This document shows, piece after piece, positions 1 to 11,337 of a stretch of DNA of 64,000 nt. The notes beneath the pieces are model-generated. The model was given only the letters and a program-made list of their open reading frames with translations. It ran no database searches and was not told the origin of the DNA. The first letter of the stretch is position 1, and the number at the start of each line of letters is the position of its first letter. This DNA is from Undaria pinnatifida (lineage: Eukaryota; Sar; Phaeophyceae; Laminariales; Alariaceae): positions 9,957,805 to 10,021,804 of the forward strand of contig JABAKD010000030.1 of NCBI GenBank assembly GCA_012845835.1, written 5' to 3'. A program made the translations under genes and the position numbers.

Positions 1-835
1 GAACCTTGTGGTAATAAAAAGCTCTCAAACAAAAGGTGCCGCCAGTCTCTTGCAAAGACAGGTGCACACTGGCGTGTTATCGGCTGTAACCGTTCACGTC
101 TCAGCTTACGTTCACGCACCAAGATCCCCCCTTTGCGGACTCCGCTCGTGACGCCAGAAATATGCGAGAGAAAACCGTCGTGATACGACGGATTGCTATA
201 AGAACTTTCATAGCCATTACCATCGCTTTATCAAGCAGTGTCAACAATGGTTTCCTACAACACTGATAAGTCAACGTGATGAGAATGGTGCTGCGTGCCA
301 GCCTTGGAAGTGTTACACCCGTTCATACTGCGGTGGTCAAACCGTTAGGAGCGTCAATATACCCCCGTCGCTGTCCTGAAACCACCCCAAGTGTGTTTAG
401 TGACCCAACGATTAAAGCAGCCAAAACCCACGACAGCGGTCGCACCATGATCCGTAGCCACACAGCCCTCCAGGCACATCTGACGATGAGCGAACGATAA
501 CAGCATATATATATTCAATCTTCGTCGTACATTCAGCAATATATTCCGTACATACATAAGTCACAGCAGCGTGAGTCGTTTCTCCTCGTCCTCAGATCGG
601 GAAAAACGGCGCCTTTGGTGTTGGTATGGCGCCTATTATAGCTTATTCGTGTTATATATCAACTTTACAGCAGCACACCTCAGATGCCTTTATCTGCTGC
701 TGAAATATGTTTGTCTGGCAAACTCTTAGGGGCTGCATACAATGGAAACAACAACCCTCATGCGTCACAGCCGGGTACATTTACGTACGTTCCTACGTAC
801 GTGAAGGTTCAACAGCCGAACCACGTTTGTGACCC
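1..835. other. No recognisable gene
   Basis: I see only short open frames on both strands, without motifs, repeats or codon bias that would support a gene. The last five bases of the adjoining stretch (836-840, CGTTC) are the left target-site duplication of the neighbouring LTR element. Confidence 0.5.
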
Positions 836-840
836 CGTTC

Positions 841-1261
841 TGTGAATACAATGGTTGTGTGGAAACTCTGTCTTCTAAGCGAAAAGATGCAGAGGTGGGA
901 CCGAAGTGTCTAAGATCACTTGTGATGAGAAAGAAAAGGGATAGTTTGGAAAGGGCGTTTGAGGCCAAAGACAGGGGAAAAGGAAAAAAAAAAGGAGAGA
1001 GACATGAGAGAGAAGGAAGAGTGATCATGGTAGGCTGGATCTTTACTTGATCATCACGGAACAATGCCTGTAGTCCGGTAGAACGCCGGGAGAACGAGAC
1101 AACCTTAACATGCTCAAGTCTACGTTTACGTCTAAGTTCCACCGAAGATTCAACGTACGGTTCAACGTAAGTTTCAACTGCTTATCTTATTCGTGCGAAT
1201 AGACTGCTCGAATAGGCTGCGCATTAACTTAGATATACATCCAAGCGTCATATTCCCAATA
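841..1261 (-). repeat. 3' LTR of the degenerate copia element
   Basis: This is a direct repeat of 5089-5527 with substitutions and short indels. Relative to that copy it lacks about ten bases near its left end (after TGTGAATA) and has TATTGGG instead of TGTTGGG at the minus-strand 5' end. Confidence 0.88.
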
Positions 1262-1272
1262 CGCCCCCTTAA
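1262..1272 (-). promoter_or_regulatory. Polypurine tract of the degenerate copia element
   Basis: On the minus strand the bases just before the 3' LTR read TTAAGGGGGCG. Position and composition fit a plus-strand priming site for LTR retrotransposons. Confidence 0.75.
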
Positions 1273-2389
1273 TGCATAGTTGTATTGCTAGAGAAGCCTT
1301 ATACTTAGAAAATCAAATTCGTAAATCATAAAAAGAATGGGTCACATATTTGGTCCGGTGTTTTAACCACGGCAATATTGATATAGCCATGTTGTTCACA
1401 CATTAGAAACAAAAACGATAAAATACAAAATAAGATACGTATTAAAAACTCTGTTTGGTTTCACTACCAGCGATAAATACCCTAGAAGGTAAAGCGCAAA
1501 GATACGTCAACTGGGTTTTAACACGCTTCTGGTACCAAATAGATAAACAATACCAAACCGATAAAGAGAATTGTGGACTATTGTCCAGTACGACAAAATA
1601 AAAGATTCTCACTATTCAGTTGTGTTTGTGTACTTACGTACTTTAAAAATAGAAAGAAAAAAAAGAGAACTACTAATACCGATAGAACTGCAATAGACTA
1701 TGATGAGTGTAGTCAAAGTCCATCGTCGAGCTATATCCTGGAAAGAAAAACAAAAGGTCACTGCTGTAAGTTTACCACGTTCCCTCAATATAACCCTAGA
1801 ATACGCATACAACAATAAGCTGTCTGATACTAGTCGTACGCTGAAGAGCATAAAAGCGACAATCTTCGTGAGTCTTTGCTCCTTCCTTCTGGAATAAATA
1901 CTCGTAGGCATTTTTGTTAGAACAAAGCTTATTGCTGTACGATCGTTGACTTAAGTTCGTTCGACCCGTATTTCCACCTGTACTTATACGTAACTGACGA
2001 GCAGTTGAAACTTTATAGCTGACGGAAAAAACTGCTTGTTCTAAGTAATATTCTCTACTTAAGCATCAATTTTTCAACCGTACCTTAAGCACATCGCGCA
2101 AGAGCTTGGACGAAGAAGGGGGAAAAGGTTTTGATACGATGTGTGCGTGAGCCTTCTCCTTCCTCGGTCCATTGCAGTCTCGTAGTTGAGTTATGATAGG
2201 CCAATCGTTTTGTCGGTGCATTGCCTATTGGTTGTGCGTAATGCGCTTTTCCATCCTCGGTGCATCACGTTTTGTCGGTGAATAAAAAATCCGACAGCAC
2301 ACGGCAGAATCAAAAACGGGCTTAATGTTTTCCCACTTATGAAACGCCGCAATCTTGTATCAAACTCCACAAGGCAACGGCGTTTTAGA
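1273..2389. other. Interior of the copia element without recognisable coding
   Basis: Reverse transcriptase and RNase H should lie here on the minus strand, but no such motif can be read in any frame. The stretch is AT-rich and shorter than those domains need. Confidence 0.5.
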
Positions 2390-4640
2390 TCATGTGAGGG
2401 TGCCTGAGATTCTTTCAAGGCAGTCACAATGGTCATAGGCGGTCTTGAGGACCGGAGCTGCAGTTGCGACTTCGAGGTGTTGGAGCTTAGCGGGAGTTCT
2501 CCATGCTGAAGTCGTTGATCTTTGTCGCTGAATGTTTACACTCTTCCGCGCGTGGTGAGGCCATAGCTTGCGCGTAGGTGTGGATGCTGAAATATATGTC
2601 GGAGGGTTTATTTTGTCCATTCCGACAGCCCTGATGTACTGCGAGACGACCTTGAACTGCTGTTTCGGAGAATCTTCGCATTCTAGGGCCAGCTGACGCG
2701 CTCTTGCTTGAGAAGTGGCCGAGTCTGCTGTTTGTAGAACGGTAGGCAGCTCTTCGATGAAGGAGACTGTTTTTACCCGTCTGTGATGGTCGATATGTTT
2801 TTCCATGTAGGCGTATCCTCCGATCGCCTTGGGCTTCACCGCTCCTGGCAGGTCAGTACCCACCATCTTTCAACGTTAGCTGGAAGGGTCAGGCCGCGAT
2901 GTCGTAGGGTGCTTCTGTTGAGTGCTCTTATTGATGTTGCACGCATCAAACGCCGATAAAATGTCTGAAAAATTTACCCCACACTCTGCGATATTTTTCA
3001 CCTTGGCCGTCACCAGCCTATTGGGAAGATCCAACCTCTTATGCCAGATGTTAGCTCGGACGGGGGTTGGCATGAGAGTAGCTTTATTAATAGTAGCAGT
3101 CGAAGCGTGAACAGCGAGGACGGTTTCCAGATTGAAGTTGCTGCCGGAAATGGTCGGAAAAGCTCAGGTTTTCGGCTAGTTGCATCAGTGGTGAGGTTGA
3201 GATGATCCAGAGTAGAGCAGTGGCTGCCTTTATGTAGGGGTACAGCAAATGCACCCATGTCCAGATACGAATTGTTGGCGATGATCGTGTTGACCCCTTT
3301 CATTCCTGCTGATCCCCCGGAAAAGAGGTGCCTGCCTAGCCCTGGTAGGATCGTAACGGGAAGCTGCACAGAGTGCTTCCAGCCTAGATGGTCCAACACT
3401 TGAACGACCAGAACCCCTTGACCAACGTTATAAAGGCGATGGTTTTCTGCTACGTGTATTTGTTAGAGTAGGTTTCAGGTGTATGTAGTGGCTCATTTTG
3501 AGTTCGATGACAGGGAGAAGTTGATTGTCGATGAAGTGGCCAGAAGCTCTGCTGTCCGCAGTTACGGTGAATTCGACGGGCTGTGTGGCGATGCTGATCG
3601 GAGGTGCGGCGATGAAAAAACAACCTGAACCAGCTGAAGATGAAGATGGATAGGGAGGAGTGGCGAAGGACTTAGACGTAGCTACTGTAGTCGCAGCTGC
3701 AGTAGCGGATGGAGCATGTGTCACTGGAACGTAAGCTTCCATTTGCCTGTTGAATTTGGAGTTGTGGCGGTGTTGGCGTGAGTGCTGCGGTTGTTATTGT
3801 GTCGGCCATTTTGTTGACTGGGACGAGGGCGACGGGTGTTTGCTGTCATCCCGCGTTTGAGACCGACAGTCGCTAATATCATGGCGATCTGTGCTATGCA
3901 GGCTACACCATGATTTCTTTTGAGATGTTGGGGGAGGTTTTTTCTCCGACATTCCCTTGCGTTTAAAGCATTTTTCGAATCGATGGCCAGTGTTTTTGCC
4001 GTGTGAGCAGGTCACTACTGCTGAGGGTGTTGGCGTGACGATCACAGCAGACTCACGCCCCATCGCTTTTCGCGAAGGCCCGTTTGGCATAGCTCTATTT
4101 GCGTACATGTTACGCATTGTTATCACAGCTCGGTCGAGTGTGAAGTCATCATTTGCTTCGACGATGTTTTATATTTCGAGGTATTCATCCGTGAGTCCTT
4201 CCAGCACTATATCCAGTATGCTGCCATCGTTGAATACTTCTCCCATGCATACCAGCTCATCCCTCAAATAGTATACTTCATTTTTAAAAAAAGGCTGGGT
4301 CTTGCCTTTCCGACATGACCATTTGAGTTAGTTCCTGTTTTAGTATACTTCTACGTTGGCGGGTAAAATTTCGATATTTTGTAACCATACCATCCCAAGC
4401 AGCCTTCCCATTCGCAAGTTCACCTCGTTCTGGCTTGAATTGTAAAAGAAAGCTGGCCGAAGCTCCCGATGTGCTCAGGAACAAGAAGTCGAACAGAAGA
4501 CGGTTGTCGCGGAGCCAGTTCTTGAAGTCTTCCAAATTCGAGATGTTGTCATCCGTGGCCCATCAAACTGATGTTGCGGCTGGGAGTGTAGAATATCCTA
4601 TAGATCATGGTATCAGATGCGCCGTGTTCACGAGAATACT
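2390..4640 (-). pseudogene. Copia Gag-protease-integrase remnant
   Basis: Read on the minus strand, the order is gag, zinc knuckle, protease, pre-integrase and integrase. Near 4535-4290 is a UBN2-like Gag stretch (NGKAAWDGMVTKY). Around 4270-4140 Gag continues, with one in-frame TAA in a conserved EI-NIVEAND context. Cysteine/histidine knuckles follow near 4030-3860 (CSHGKNTGHRFEKC and CSLHSTDRHDISDC). The protease motif near 3560 reads DSRASGHFID, so the catalytic D-S/T-G triplet has Arg in place of Gly. LPGLGRHLFS (near 3350) and WHKRLDLPN (near 3030) are the usual post-protease and pre-integrase landmarks, and TDLPG (near 2855) is the first catalytic aspartate region of integrase. Several frameshifts separate these blocks, so no functional product is expected. 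The lineage differs from the young element at 56-64 kb. Confidence 0.88.
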
Positions 4641-5077
4641 CCCTGCGTCCGGTTGTACATTTTCTGCCGTATCAGCCGGGGGGTCTTCCCCGGACTGAGT
4701 GTGCGTTTCGTCAGCGGCCTGGCTGCGAGTTTCAGCTCATGAGGGCCTACTTCTCGTAGAAGATGGATGAGGACTAACTAGTTTGGGCTCGAGGCAAGGA
4801 CGCCCTTGCAAAACGTCAGAGATCCCGGAATGACGCATGCATATCACGAACTAAGCCGTGCGTTTCCATACGTCGAACTTGAGCCCATTAAATCACAGCT
4901 CTAACGAGCTTGTCTACCGCATCAGCTGCTTTTGTAGAATCTATCATGGTGATGCTGGTGCTGATGCTGATGCTGCAGTTCGGTCATTGAAGGTTTTGTC
5001 TCAAACTTCCCGGTAAAATATGAAGAATTTCAATGAGATGTCGCTTGGTGCCGATCGATGTTTATATCGAAGGTCGA

Positions 5078-5088
5078 GGCTCATAACC
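5078..5088 (-). promoter_or_regulatory. Primer-binding site, half-tRNA-iMet type
   Basis: On the minus strand GGTTATGAGCC directly follows the 5' LTR. From established knowledge, several Pseudoviridae prime from the cleaved 5' half of initiator tRNA-Met, ending near the anticodon arm; this sequence is complementary to a GGCTCATAACC anticodon-loop segment. Confidence 0.7.
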
Positions 5089-5527
5089 TGTGAATAGCCT
5101 GTGAACACAATGGTTGTGTGGAAGCTCTGTCTTCTAAGCGAAAAGATGCAGAGGTGGGACCGAAGTGTCTGTTAAGATCACTTGTGATAAAAAAGTAAAG
5201 GGATAGTTTGGAAAGGGCGTTTGAGGCCAAAGAGAGAGGACAAGGAAAAAAAGGAGAGAGACAGGAGAAAGAAGGGAGAGTGATCATGGTGGGCTGGATC
5301 TCTACTTGATCATCACGAAACAAGGCCTGTAGTCCGGTAGAACGCCGGGAGAACGGGACAACCTTAACATGCTCAAGTCTACGTTTACATCTAAGTTACA
5401 CCAAAGATTCAACGTAAGATTCAACGTATATTTCAACTGCTTGTACAATGTCTTATTCGTGCGAATAGGCCGCTCGAATAGGCTGCGCATTAACTTAGAT
5501 ATGAATCCAAGGTTCATATTCCCAACA
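5089..5527 (-). repeat. 5' LTR of the degenerate copia element
   Basis: It is 439 bp and, read on the minus strand, starts TGTTGGGAATATG and ends TTCACA. It is flanked outside by CGTTC (5528-5532), matching 836-840. Confidence 0.88.
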
Positions 5528-5532
5528 CGTTC

Positions 5533-7020
5533 CACCTGTAATCCCCGTAAGAGATGCATCACCAGCACCTCGAAAAAAAACGGATTTACACGTCACCGAC
5601 TGCTCTCGCTCCACCGAGGAGGGGAATTCAACCAAACATCGCCATAGGCGAAGTTTTCCTCTGCATGGTCGCAGTGTGTTCGACAGCGCAGAGGCACGAC
5701 TATCACAGAGCACCCGATGTTCGCAGAGCCGTCATCCTGCTAGCGTCCCTACGGTAAGTGTCACAGATTTACGGCGGGAAAGGAAATTCCACTTCCCACG
5801 AAGACTACGTCCAAGTTTAATATAGACTTTTTCTCATAGGCATGTTCACCGACGGAAACAGGTACACGCAATACTTCACTTGCCCACGACGAGAAGGCTG
5901 AATGTTATGCTTGACGTTCGTCCACTACCGCAAATGGTGGCACTGGGTGAAGGTCCTCATAGTGTTCGTGCTGATCACGACGACGATGCTATCCGTATCG
6001 CTCCAAATATATCGCCTTCTACCCATGCTTCAGGGGATTTCGCCACTACTGTGTGTGCCTCCTTAGTTTCCAAGGGTGCATTAAGTAGCAACTACGCAGG
6101 TGCAGGACCACCGAGTACAGCATCGGTGCTACGACAGCTGACCAGGGGTAAGCTCGGTGCGTTGTAACCACGATGAGCACCCGCCGAATATTGCTAGTTC
6201 GAACGCCTGTTCAGACTGAACCGATGCTAGTGCTTTTTCTTTGACCGCCATCACCATGTACTTATTAATCTGTAAAGGGAGTCGTTCGTCCGCTGGGATT
6301 GACCTATGTTTATTAATTTTCTGCACTTGTAGGCGCCTCTTCCCTTTCGACCGCGGCATAAACGGCATAAAGAGTCAACACGGGAGACTATATGTTGTGT
6401 AGCCAGCCACGTCGTTTCTCCGTGGATGCACTCGCAACGACTTCTCTACAGGCGGAGGTCGTATCGCTCACCTTGGTAAAAGGGCCTCGGCCGGGAGCCC
6501 TGTCTCTTTCTTCGTCGGCACACCACAACCTCAGGAACGACGGATCGCGTGGATACGCCCAAAGCTCAAGCCTCCTTTTCGTTCGCGGGCGTGGAGCAAG
6601 CCGGAAACCGGCTCCCCATACCAAGGGAGTGACCTGGCCCGAACGGTCTTCCGGGCGTCTCCCCTACTGCCCAGATGATGATAGCTGCCGCTCGTTTCCG
6701 ATATTCTGATAACGGTGCGCAGTACCAGTGGAATTGGCTCGATAACGAAAATAGCCATGCATTCCTAACACAAACGAACGTCAGACCGGAGCACGTCTCT
6801 CTTTCTGCCGTCATTTCCTGGCGCTGATCCTTTACATAGTGTCGCGTAGAGAGGCTCGGGCTGGGAATCTTCCTGACCTCGCATGCGGTACTCGTTCGGA
6901 AATTTGGTTGTTGTGCAGCACTGCTACTGCTGTGTTCTGTTTGTGTTGCCGCAATTGGTCAAACAAAACTGTCGGCCGTCATGGTGTTGTTATTTCCAGA
7001 CGTATAGATCAGCGGTCGGA
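5533..7020. other. No recognisable gene
   Basis: There are short open frames on both strands, none with a recognisable domain. 6388-6814 is open in several frames on both strands but shows no family motif. Confidence 0.4.
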
Positions 7021-7024
7021 GGAT

Positions 7025-7312
7025 GATAGGTTTGCCTGTAGACGAAGTGACGCTTTCCGTGAACGAGGCAACCGTCAAAACGCGGTTCATTGCATACGTA
7101 GAGATAATGAATAATGTTTTTATCGGGACTTGGGATTGGGGTCAAGATGGGCATTACACCCCCTGTAAGTGTTGGGAGCAAATATCACGGGTAGGCTAAC
7201 AAGACCACGCCGAGCACAAGAGAGTCGGAGTTATCGCTGAGAACGTCAGGAAAATGAGGTAATCGATTGGTTGGTGAACCCAGCCGGAGGTCTGTATCCC
7301 CCCTCCTTTTTT
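7025..7312 (+). repeat. Dispersed repeat B, copy 1
   Basis: It matches 9899-10200 in the same orientation, starting at a shared GTAGACGAAGTG block and running to a shared AACCCAGCC block followed by a C-rich run. The plus strand is open over 7023-7196 and could encode about 57 residues (starting MIGLPVDEVTLSVNEATV), but the second copy is broken by stops in that frame. I do not recognise the peptide. Confidence 0.65.
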
Positions 7313-9347
7313 GTTTTCATGGAAGAATATCTCGTCAAGATGTGTTAGCTCTCCTCTTTGATTATAACGGAGAGAAGCAAATCCCTTGGGGTGGTTCGGG
7401 GGGTGCATTGATAACCACAACCTTTTCGTAACGCGTGCAATGCGACACGAATTCAACAGAAAAATTGAGAAAAAACTAACGTGATTCCTCTTTATGCAAA
7501 TAAATAGGCCACTTTCCATTTTTCCCTAATCCTTGTGGTTTGTGGGGGGTGAGGCCCACCCTGTGATCCACGCCGAATGGTGTGGGCTCATATACCTCCC
7601 GCCAGGTACGCACACATTGAACTAGATAGTTACCGATAAAAAAGCTGTCAACACCAGTTTTTACGGCAAGAACAACAGGGGGCGCGTCGATGCCACGCTC
7701 CCACCCCCCTCAGCCCGCCCCCCCCCGCCCCTGTCATGTTTTCTTCGTTGATTCTTTCTCTCTCTTACGCACAGGCTGCTCGATAGAGAAAAACACGGCA
7801 ACACCGGTGCTACGTTGACGTAGTCGAGGTAGCGGAGGATACCCCCCCATCACCTCTACAAACATACTTGGTTCACACCAAAAACAAATACGCCAACATC
7901 GGCGTTACGTAGACGTGGACAGGGCAGCGGAAGGGCTTTGAGGCCGTTACGTTGTTCAAGTTTTTTTCACTCCATATACGCCAAACTAAACGAGCAACTT
8001 GGATGCCTTCGTGTGCATCTAATGTGTCAGAAAAGAGACAGTCGCCTTGTGTAGGGGGCATAACTGCGAATCAGTCCACAAAGTGGGCCGTTCGAAACAA
8101 ACAAACGAGAAAGAGGCAGAGGAACACAAACCAAGAAAGAACCAGAGTAAGTCGTGTTTCGGGCGTTTTGACGCGGTTGTCCTACTCTTTCTCCTGTTTC
8201 CCGAATTAGTGTTGTTCATCGAGGGTAATTCCTCTGCTCATTTACACAAACAATACACACAACGATTGTCGTGCACTCTTTCGTCCTGTCTGATAAGCAC
8301 ATTTGGGACAATAGCAATAACCGATCCAAAGGCAGCCATCCCAATTAAGGTAGCTGTACGAGTGGGGGTACACAACGCTGACGCGTCGCTTCACCCCGCT
8401 GTTTTTCTTTGTTGGTTCTTCTCTATTTATGTCGCAGGAGCTTATCTTGTGAAAAATACGACATCCTCGTCATTGCGGGGGCGCAGCAAGGCGAGGAGGT
8501 ATCCATCCTCGTCCCTTCCCTTCCTCCAATGTTCGAATGCGGTATTCATCCCGCCCCCCCTTCCCCCGTCTGAATCAATCGGCCACGCGTCTATAGACGA
8601 GATGTCGCTGGCAAATAGGAATGACGGGAAGGCACCGGTCTGGTGAGGCCCGGGAGCAACCACTACTAATGGAGGTGAAAGAAACTCAGCGACCGTGCGT
8701 GGCGACGGCGGTAGTCTCAGCGGGAGTCGAGGAGCGTGCAAACCCGCTTCCTCAATGGGGGGGCGGCGGACTTGCTAACTGCAACGCGGCGCAGGGGATG
8801 GGCACCTGTCGGTTCAAGAAGGCTGGGCGTGCACCCATCTCGTGAACTAGAGGTGATGCTCGAGCAACGGCCGCAGCAGACGAGGAGGCCCCAATAGTTC
8901 ATGTTGCGAGGTCGACTGGCGCACTTACTAATCTGGTCGCCAGTGTTGGGGTACGTTTCGCAGGTGAATGGGTTACCGGGCGAGTTTGAAGTCGGTCGAT
9001 TCGGGTAGCCGCAAGACCCTGGGCATTGATTGAGGCTTTCTTGGGATACCGCGCGTCATATAACCCCACAAATACTTACTTGAACAGCACAATATTCCGG
9101 AAATTCGTAGCTGTACAGTATGCCCATCGGAAGGTAGAATTGAAATTACTGTGCACGGCCGGAGTAATCCAGTGTGCGCTCGACATGTGTGTTCCTTTGT
9201 GGAGGTCGAGGTGTTTGTGTGAGCGTGTGGGTGTGTGGTTACGGTCCCACGTGACGGCGAGAACTCCCAACCGCGTTCGTATGCTTATCTGGGCTTCCCG
9301 ATTACGCCTCCCTCTCCTCGTATCGCTGCGGTAAGTCTGTAAGAAGG
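7313..9347. other. No supported gene; C-rich tracts
   Basis: A run of C and CCCGCC lies near 7705-7732. The frame at 8047-8646 is open for about 199 codons but starts at TTG, has no recognisable domain and mixed composition; I treat it as chance. Confidence 0.35.
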
Positions 9348-9607
9348 GTGGGGTATGGTCGTGCTCTTCGAGCAATTACGGAGTTAGTAGCGAAGTCAGG
9401 TCGTATCCCCGATGAGTTCGCCCTGCACTCGTTGCGTATCGGGGGAACGACCACGGCCGGCCGTAGCCAGAGGAGGCATATATCAAAGAGTTTCGGAGAG
9501 AAGGGCTTTAGAGGCTCCACGCGCATAGGCCGTATGGGCACAATACCAAAGAGGATTCCATAAGGGTGTCACGCATGCTAGTCGTGGAAAGCCAAAGGAA
9601 GGATTGA
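9348..9607 (+). pseudogene. Tyrosine recombinase C-terminal remnant
   Basis: The plus strand encodes GYGRALRAITELVAKSGR followed by FALHSLRIGGTTT. This fits the box of tyrosine recombinases that carries the H-x-x-R pair, as found in Crypton-like or DIRS-like eukaryotic elements. After about 60 bp the frame is lost. In another frame, YGHNTKEDSIRVSRMLV (from 9533) resembles the segment that normally holds the nucleophilic tyrosine, and it ends at TGA 9605-9607. The catalytic N-terminal half is not visible upstream. It is a decayed fragment; the family call rests on motif recall, not an alignment. Confidence 0.7.
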
Positions 9608-9752
9608 TAGCCGAGGGAAGGTACCGCCTGAGGTAGGAAGTAATGTTTAGGTGCACGTCGACAGTAGTCTCGAATGTCATCGGGCTTGGAGCAGTCGAAC
9701 GGTACGGTACCATTCGGAGGCTTGTTCATCCGGGACGACTGTAGGTGACAGG

Positions 9753-9800
9753 ACGAGTTTCGATAAAATATTTGATCTCACAGTTGGAGTGTATTTTATA
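9753..9800 (-). repeat. Fragment of modular repeat M (terminal piece)
   Basis: It reads GAGTTTCGATAAAATATTTG then ATCTCACAGTTGGAGTGTATTTT, the characteristic end shared by the large modular repeats elsewhere in the window. Confidence 0.7.
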
Positions 9801-9898
9801 TGTATATAGGATGTATGTGGCCAAGGGGAAAAAACGATCCCTTGCGCGACCCAGAAAACGATAACGTCAACGTAGATTGGAAGGAGTGTCAATGAAGA

Positions 9899-10200
9899 AT
9901 AGGTTTTCCTGTAGACGAAGTGGCGGTTTCCGTGGATAAAGTAACCAGCAAGACGTGAATTATTGTTTAGATAGGTTTATGAATGTCTATATCGGGTCTT
10001 GGGGGTTGGGGTTAAAAAGGGCGTGACCGCCTTTGTCATTGTTGTAAGCAGACCTCACGGGTAGGATAGCAAGACCAAGCCGAGTGCAAGCGCGTCGGGG
10101 TTCTTGCTGATAATGGCAGGAGATTGAGGTAGTCACTTGGTTAGTAAACCCAGCCAGACGTCTGCGCCTCGCCCTTCCGCCCTCCCGTCCGCCTGCCCGC
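9899..10200 (+). repeat. Dispersed repeat B, copy 2
   Basis: This is the second copy of 7025-7312. A separate short block (GTATGTGG-CAAGGGGA, then a shared GACCCAGAA) at about 9808-9860 recurs at about 10398-10450. Confidence 0.65.
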
Positions 10201-11068
10201 CCCCTATTTTTTGTTTCAACGGGTTGCAGGGGGGCGTAGGGGGGAGTAGATGTGGGTAGCCGGAGATTCCGTCATATTTTTTCAGGACTATTGATATTCT
10301 CAAGCTGTTTGAGTTAGATCCAGCTGGTATCATATATAGAGAGAGACGGAAAATGCGTGAGCGAGATACATAGGAGATGGCATGAGGCTGCCATAGGTGT
10401 ATGTGGGCAAGGGGAGAAAAATGTCTCTCACGACCCAGAAGAATGGTATTGACAACGCCCTTCGAAAAATAAGCAATACACCAGTTTCAGGCACCTCGGA
10501 AAGGGGTATCATCTTTTGGCGCGACGAAATTTGGAAACTCGTATTCGCTCAACGATGACCAAGGCTACGGTATTGTAGTATCATACCCTTATTTTCACTA
10601 CCAGGTTTGATCCACTCGCACGAGATCACTACATCTCACTGGCAACAATATTTTAGGCAAAACTCTTGCGGTCTCCTGCACTACTTGCTCTTTGCGTGGA
10701 AACTCATGGAAGCTATGGAAGCTTCCACGCAAAAACAAAACGCAAGCTTCCACGGAAACTTTCGCGAAAGCTTCCATGGAAGTAGCTTCCACGAAAGCTT
10801 CCACGGAGCTTCCATGCAAGTAGTGGAAGCTTCCACGGAAGTACCTTCCACCGGAGCTTCCACGAAAGCTTCCATGGAAGTAGCTTCCACGGAAGCTTCC
10901 ACGGAAGCTTCCATGGAAGTAGATTCCACGGAAGCTTCCACGAAAGCTTCCATGGAAGTAACTTCCACCGGATCTTCCACGGAAGCTTCCACGGAAGTAA
11001 GTTCCACGAAAGCTCCCATGGAAGTAACTTCCACGAAAGCTTCCATGGAAGTAACTTCCACGAATGGT

Positions 11069-11099
11069 CAGGGGTTAGGGTTATAGGGTTAGGGTTGGG
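11069..11099 (+). repeat. Interstitial TTAGGG-like tract
   Basis: A short imperfect run of GGGTTA units interrupts the minisatellite. Confidence 0.8.
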
Positions 11100-11298
11100 T
11101 TCCGTGAAAGCTTCCGTGAAATCTTCCGTGGAAGCAAATTTACTTCCGCGAAAGCTTCGGTGAAAACGTTTTACTGTCACGAAAACGTCCGTGGAAGCTT
11201 CCGCGAAAGCTTCCGTGAAAACCTTTGCGGAAGAAAATTTGCTCCGGTTTGAAAGCTTCGGTAGCTTCCAAGAAATCTTTCACGGAAGCTTCCACGAA

Positions 11299-11337
11299 GG
11301 GTTAGGGGTTAGGGTTAGGGTTAGGGTTAGGGTTAGG
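11299..11337 (+). repeat. Interstitial TTAGGG tract
   Basis: About six GGGTTA units, mostly perfect, sit inside the minisatellite. TTAGGG is the telomere repeat of many eukaryotes, including stramenopiles. The position is internal, with minisatellite on both sides. Confidence 0.88.

Larger units (their letters stand above)
841..5527 (-). mobile_element. Degenerate Ty1/copia LTR retrotransposon, complete ends
   Basis: A full insertion can be delimited from sequence. Direct repeats at 841-1261 and 5089-5527 act as LTRs; read on the minus strand they start TGTTGGGAATATG (TATTGGG in the left copy) and end in CACA. Both outer flanks carry the same five bases, CGTTC (836-840 and 5528-5532), the target-site duplication. 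Next to the right LTR is a primer-binding site, and next to the left LTR a purine tract on the minus strand. The interior carries gag, protease and the start of integrase in the usual copia order. Reverse transcriptase and RNase H are not recognisable; only about 1.1 kb separates the integrase remnant from the purine tract, so that part is deleted or decayed. The LTRs differ by many substitutions and small indels, so the insertion is old. Confidence 0.9.

Noticed and set aside
8047-8646. 199-codon open frame
   Set aside because: TTG start, no recognisable domain, low-complexity stretches, no repeat or homologue in the window.
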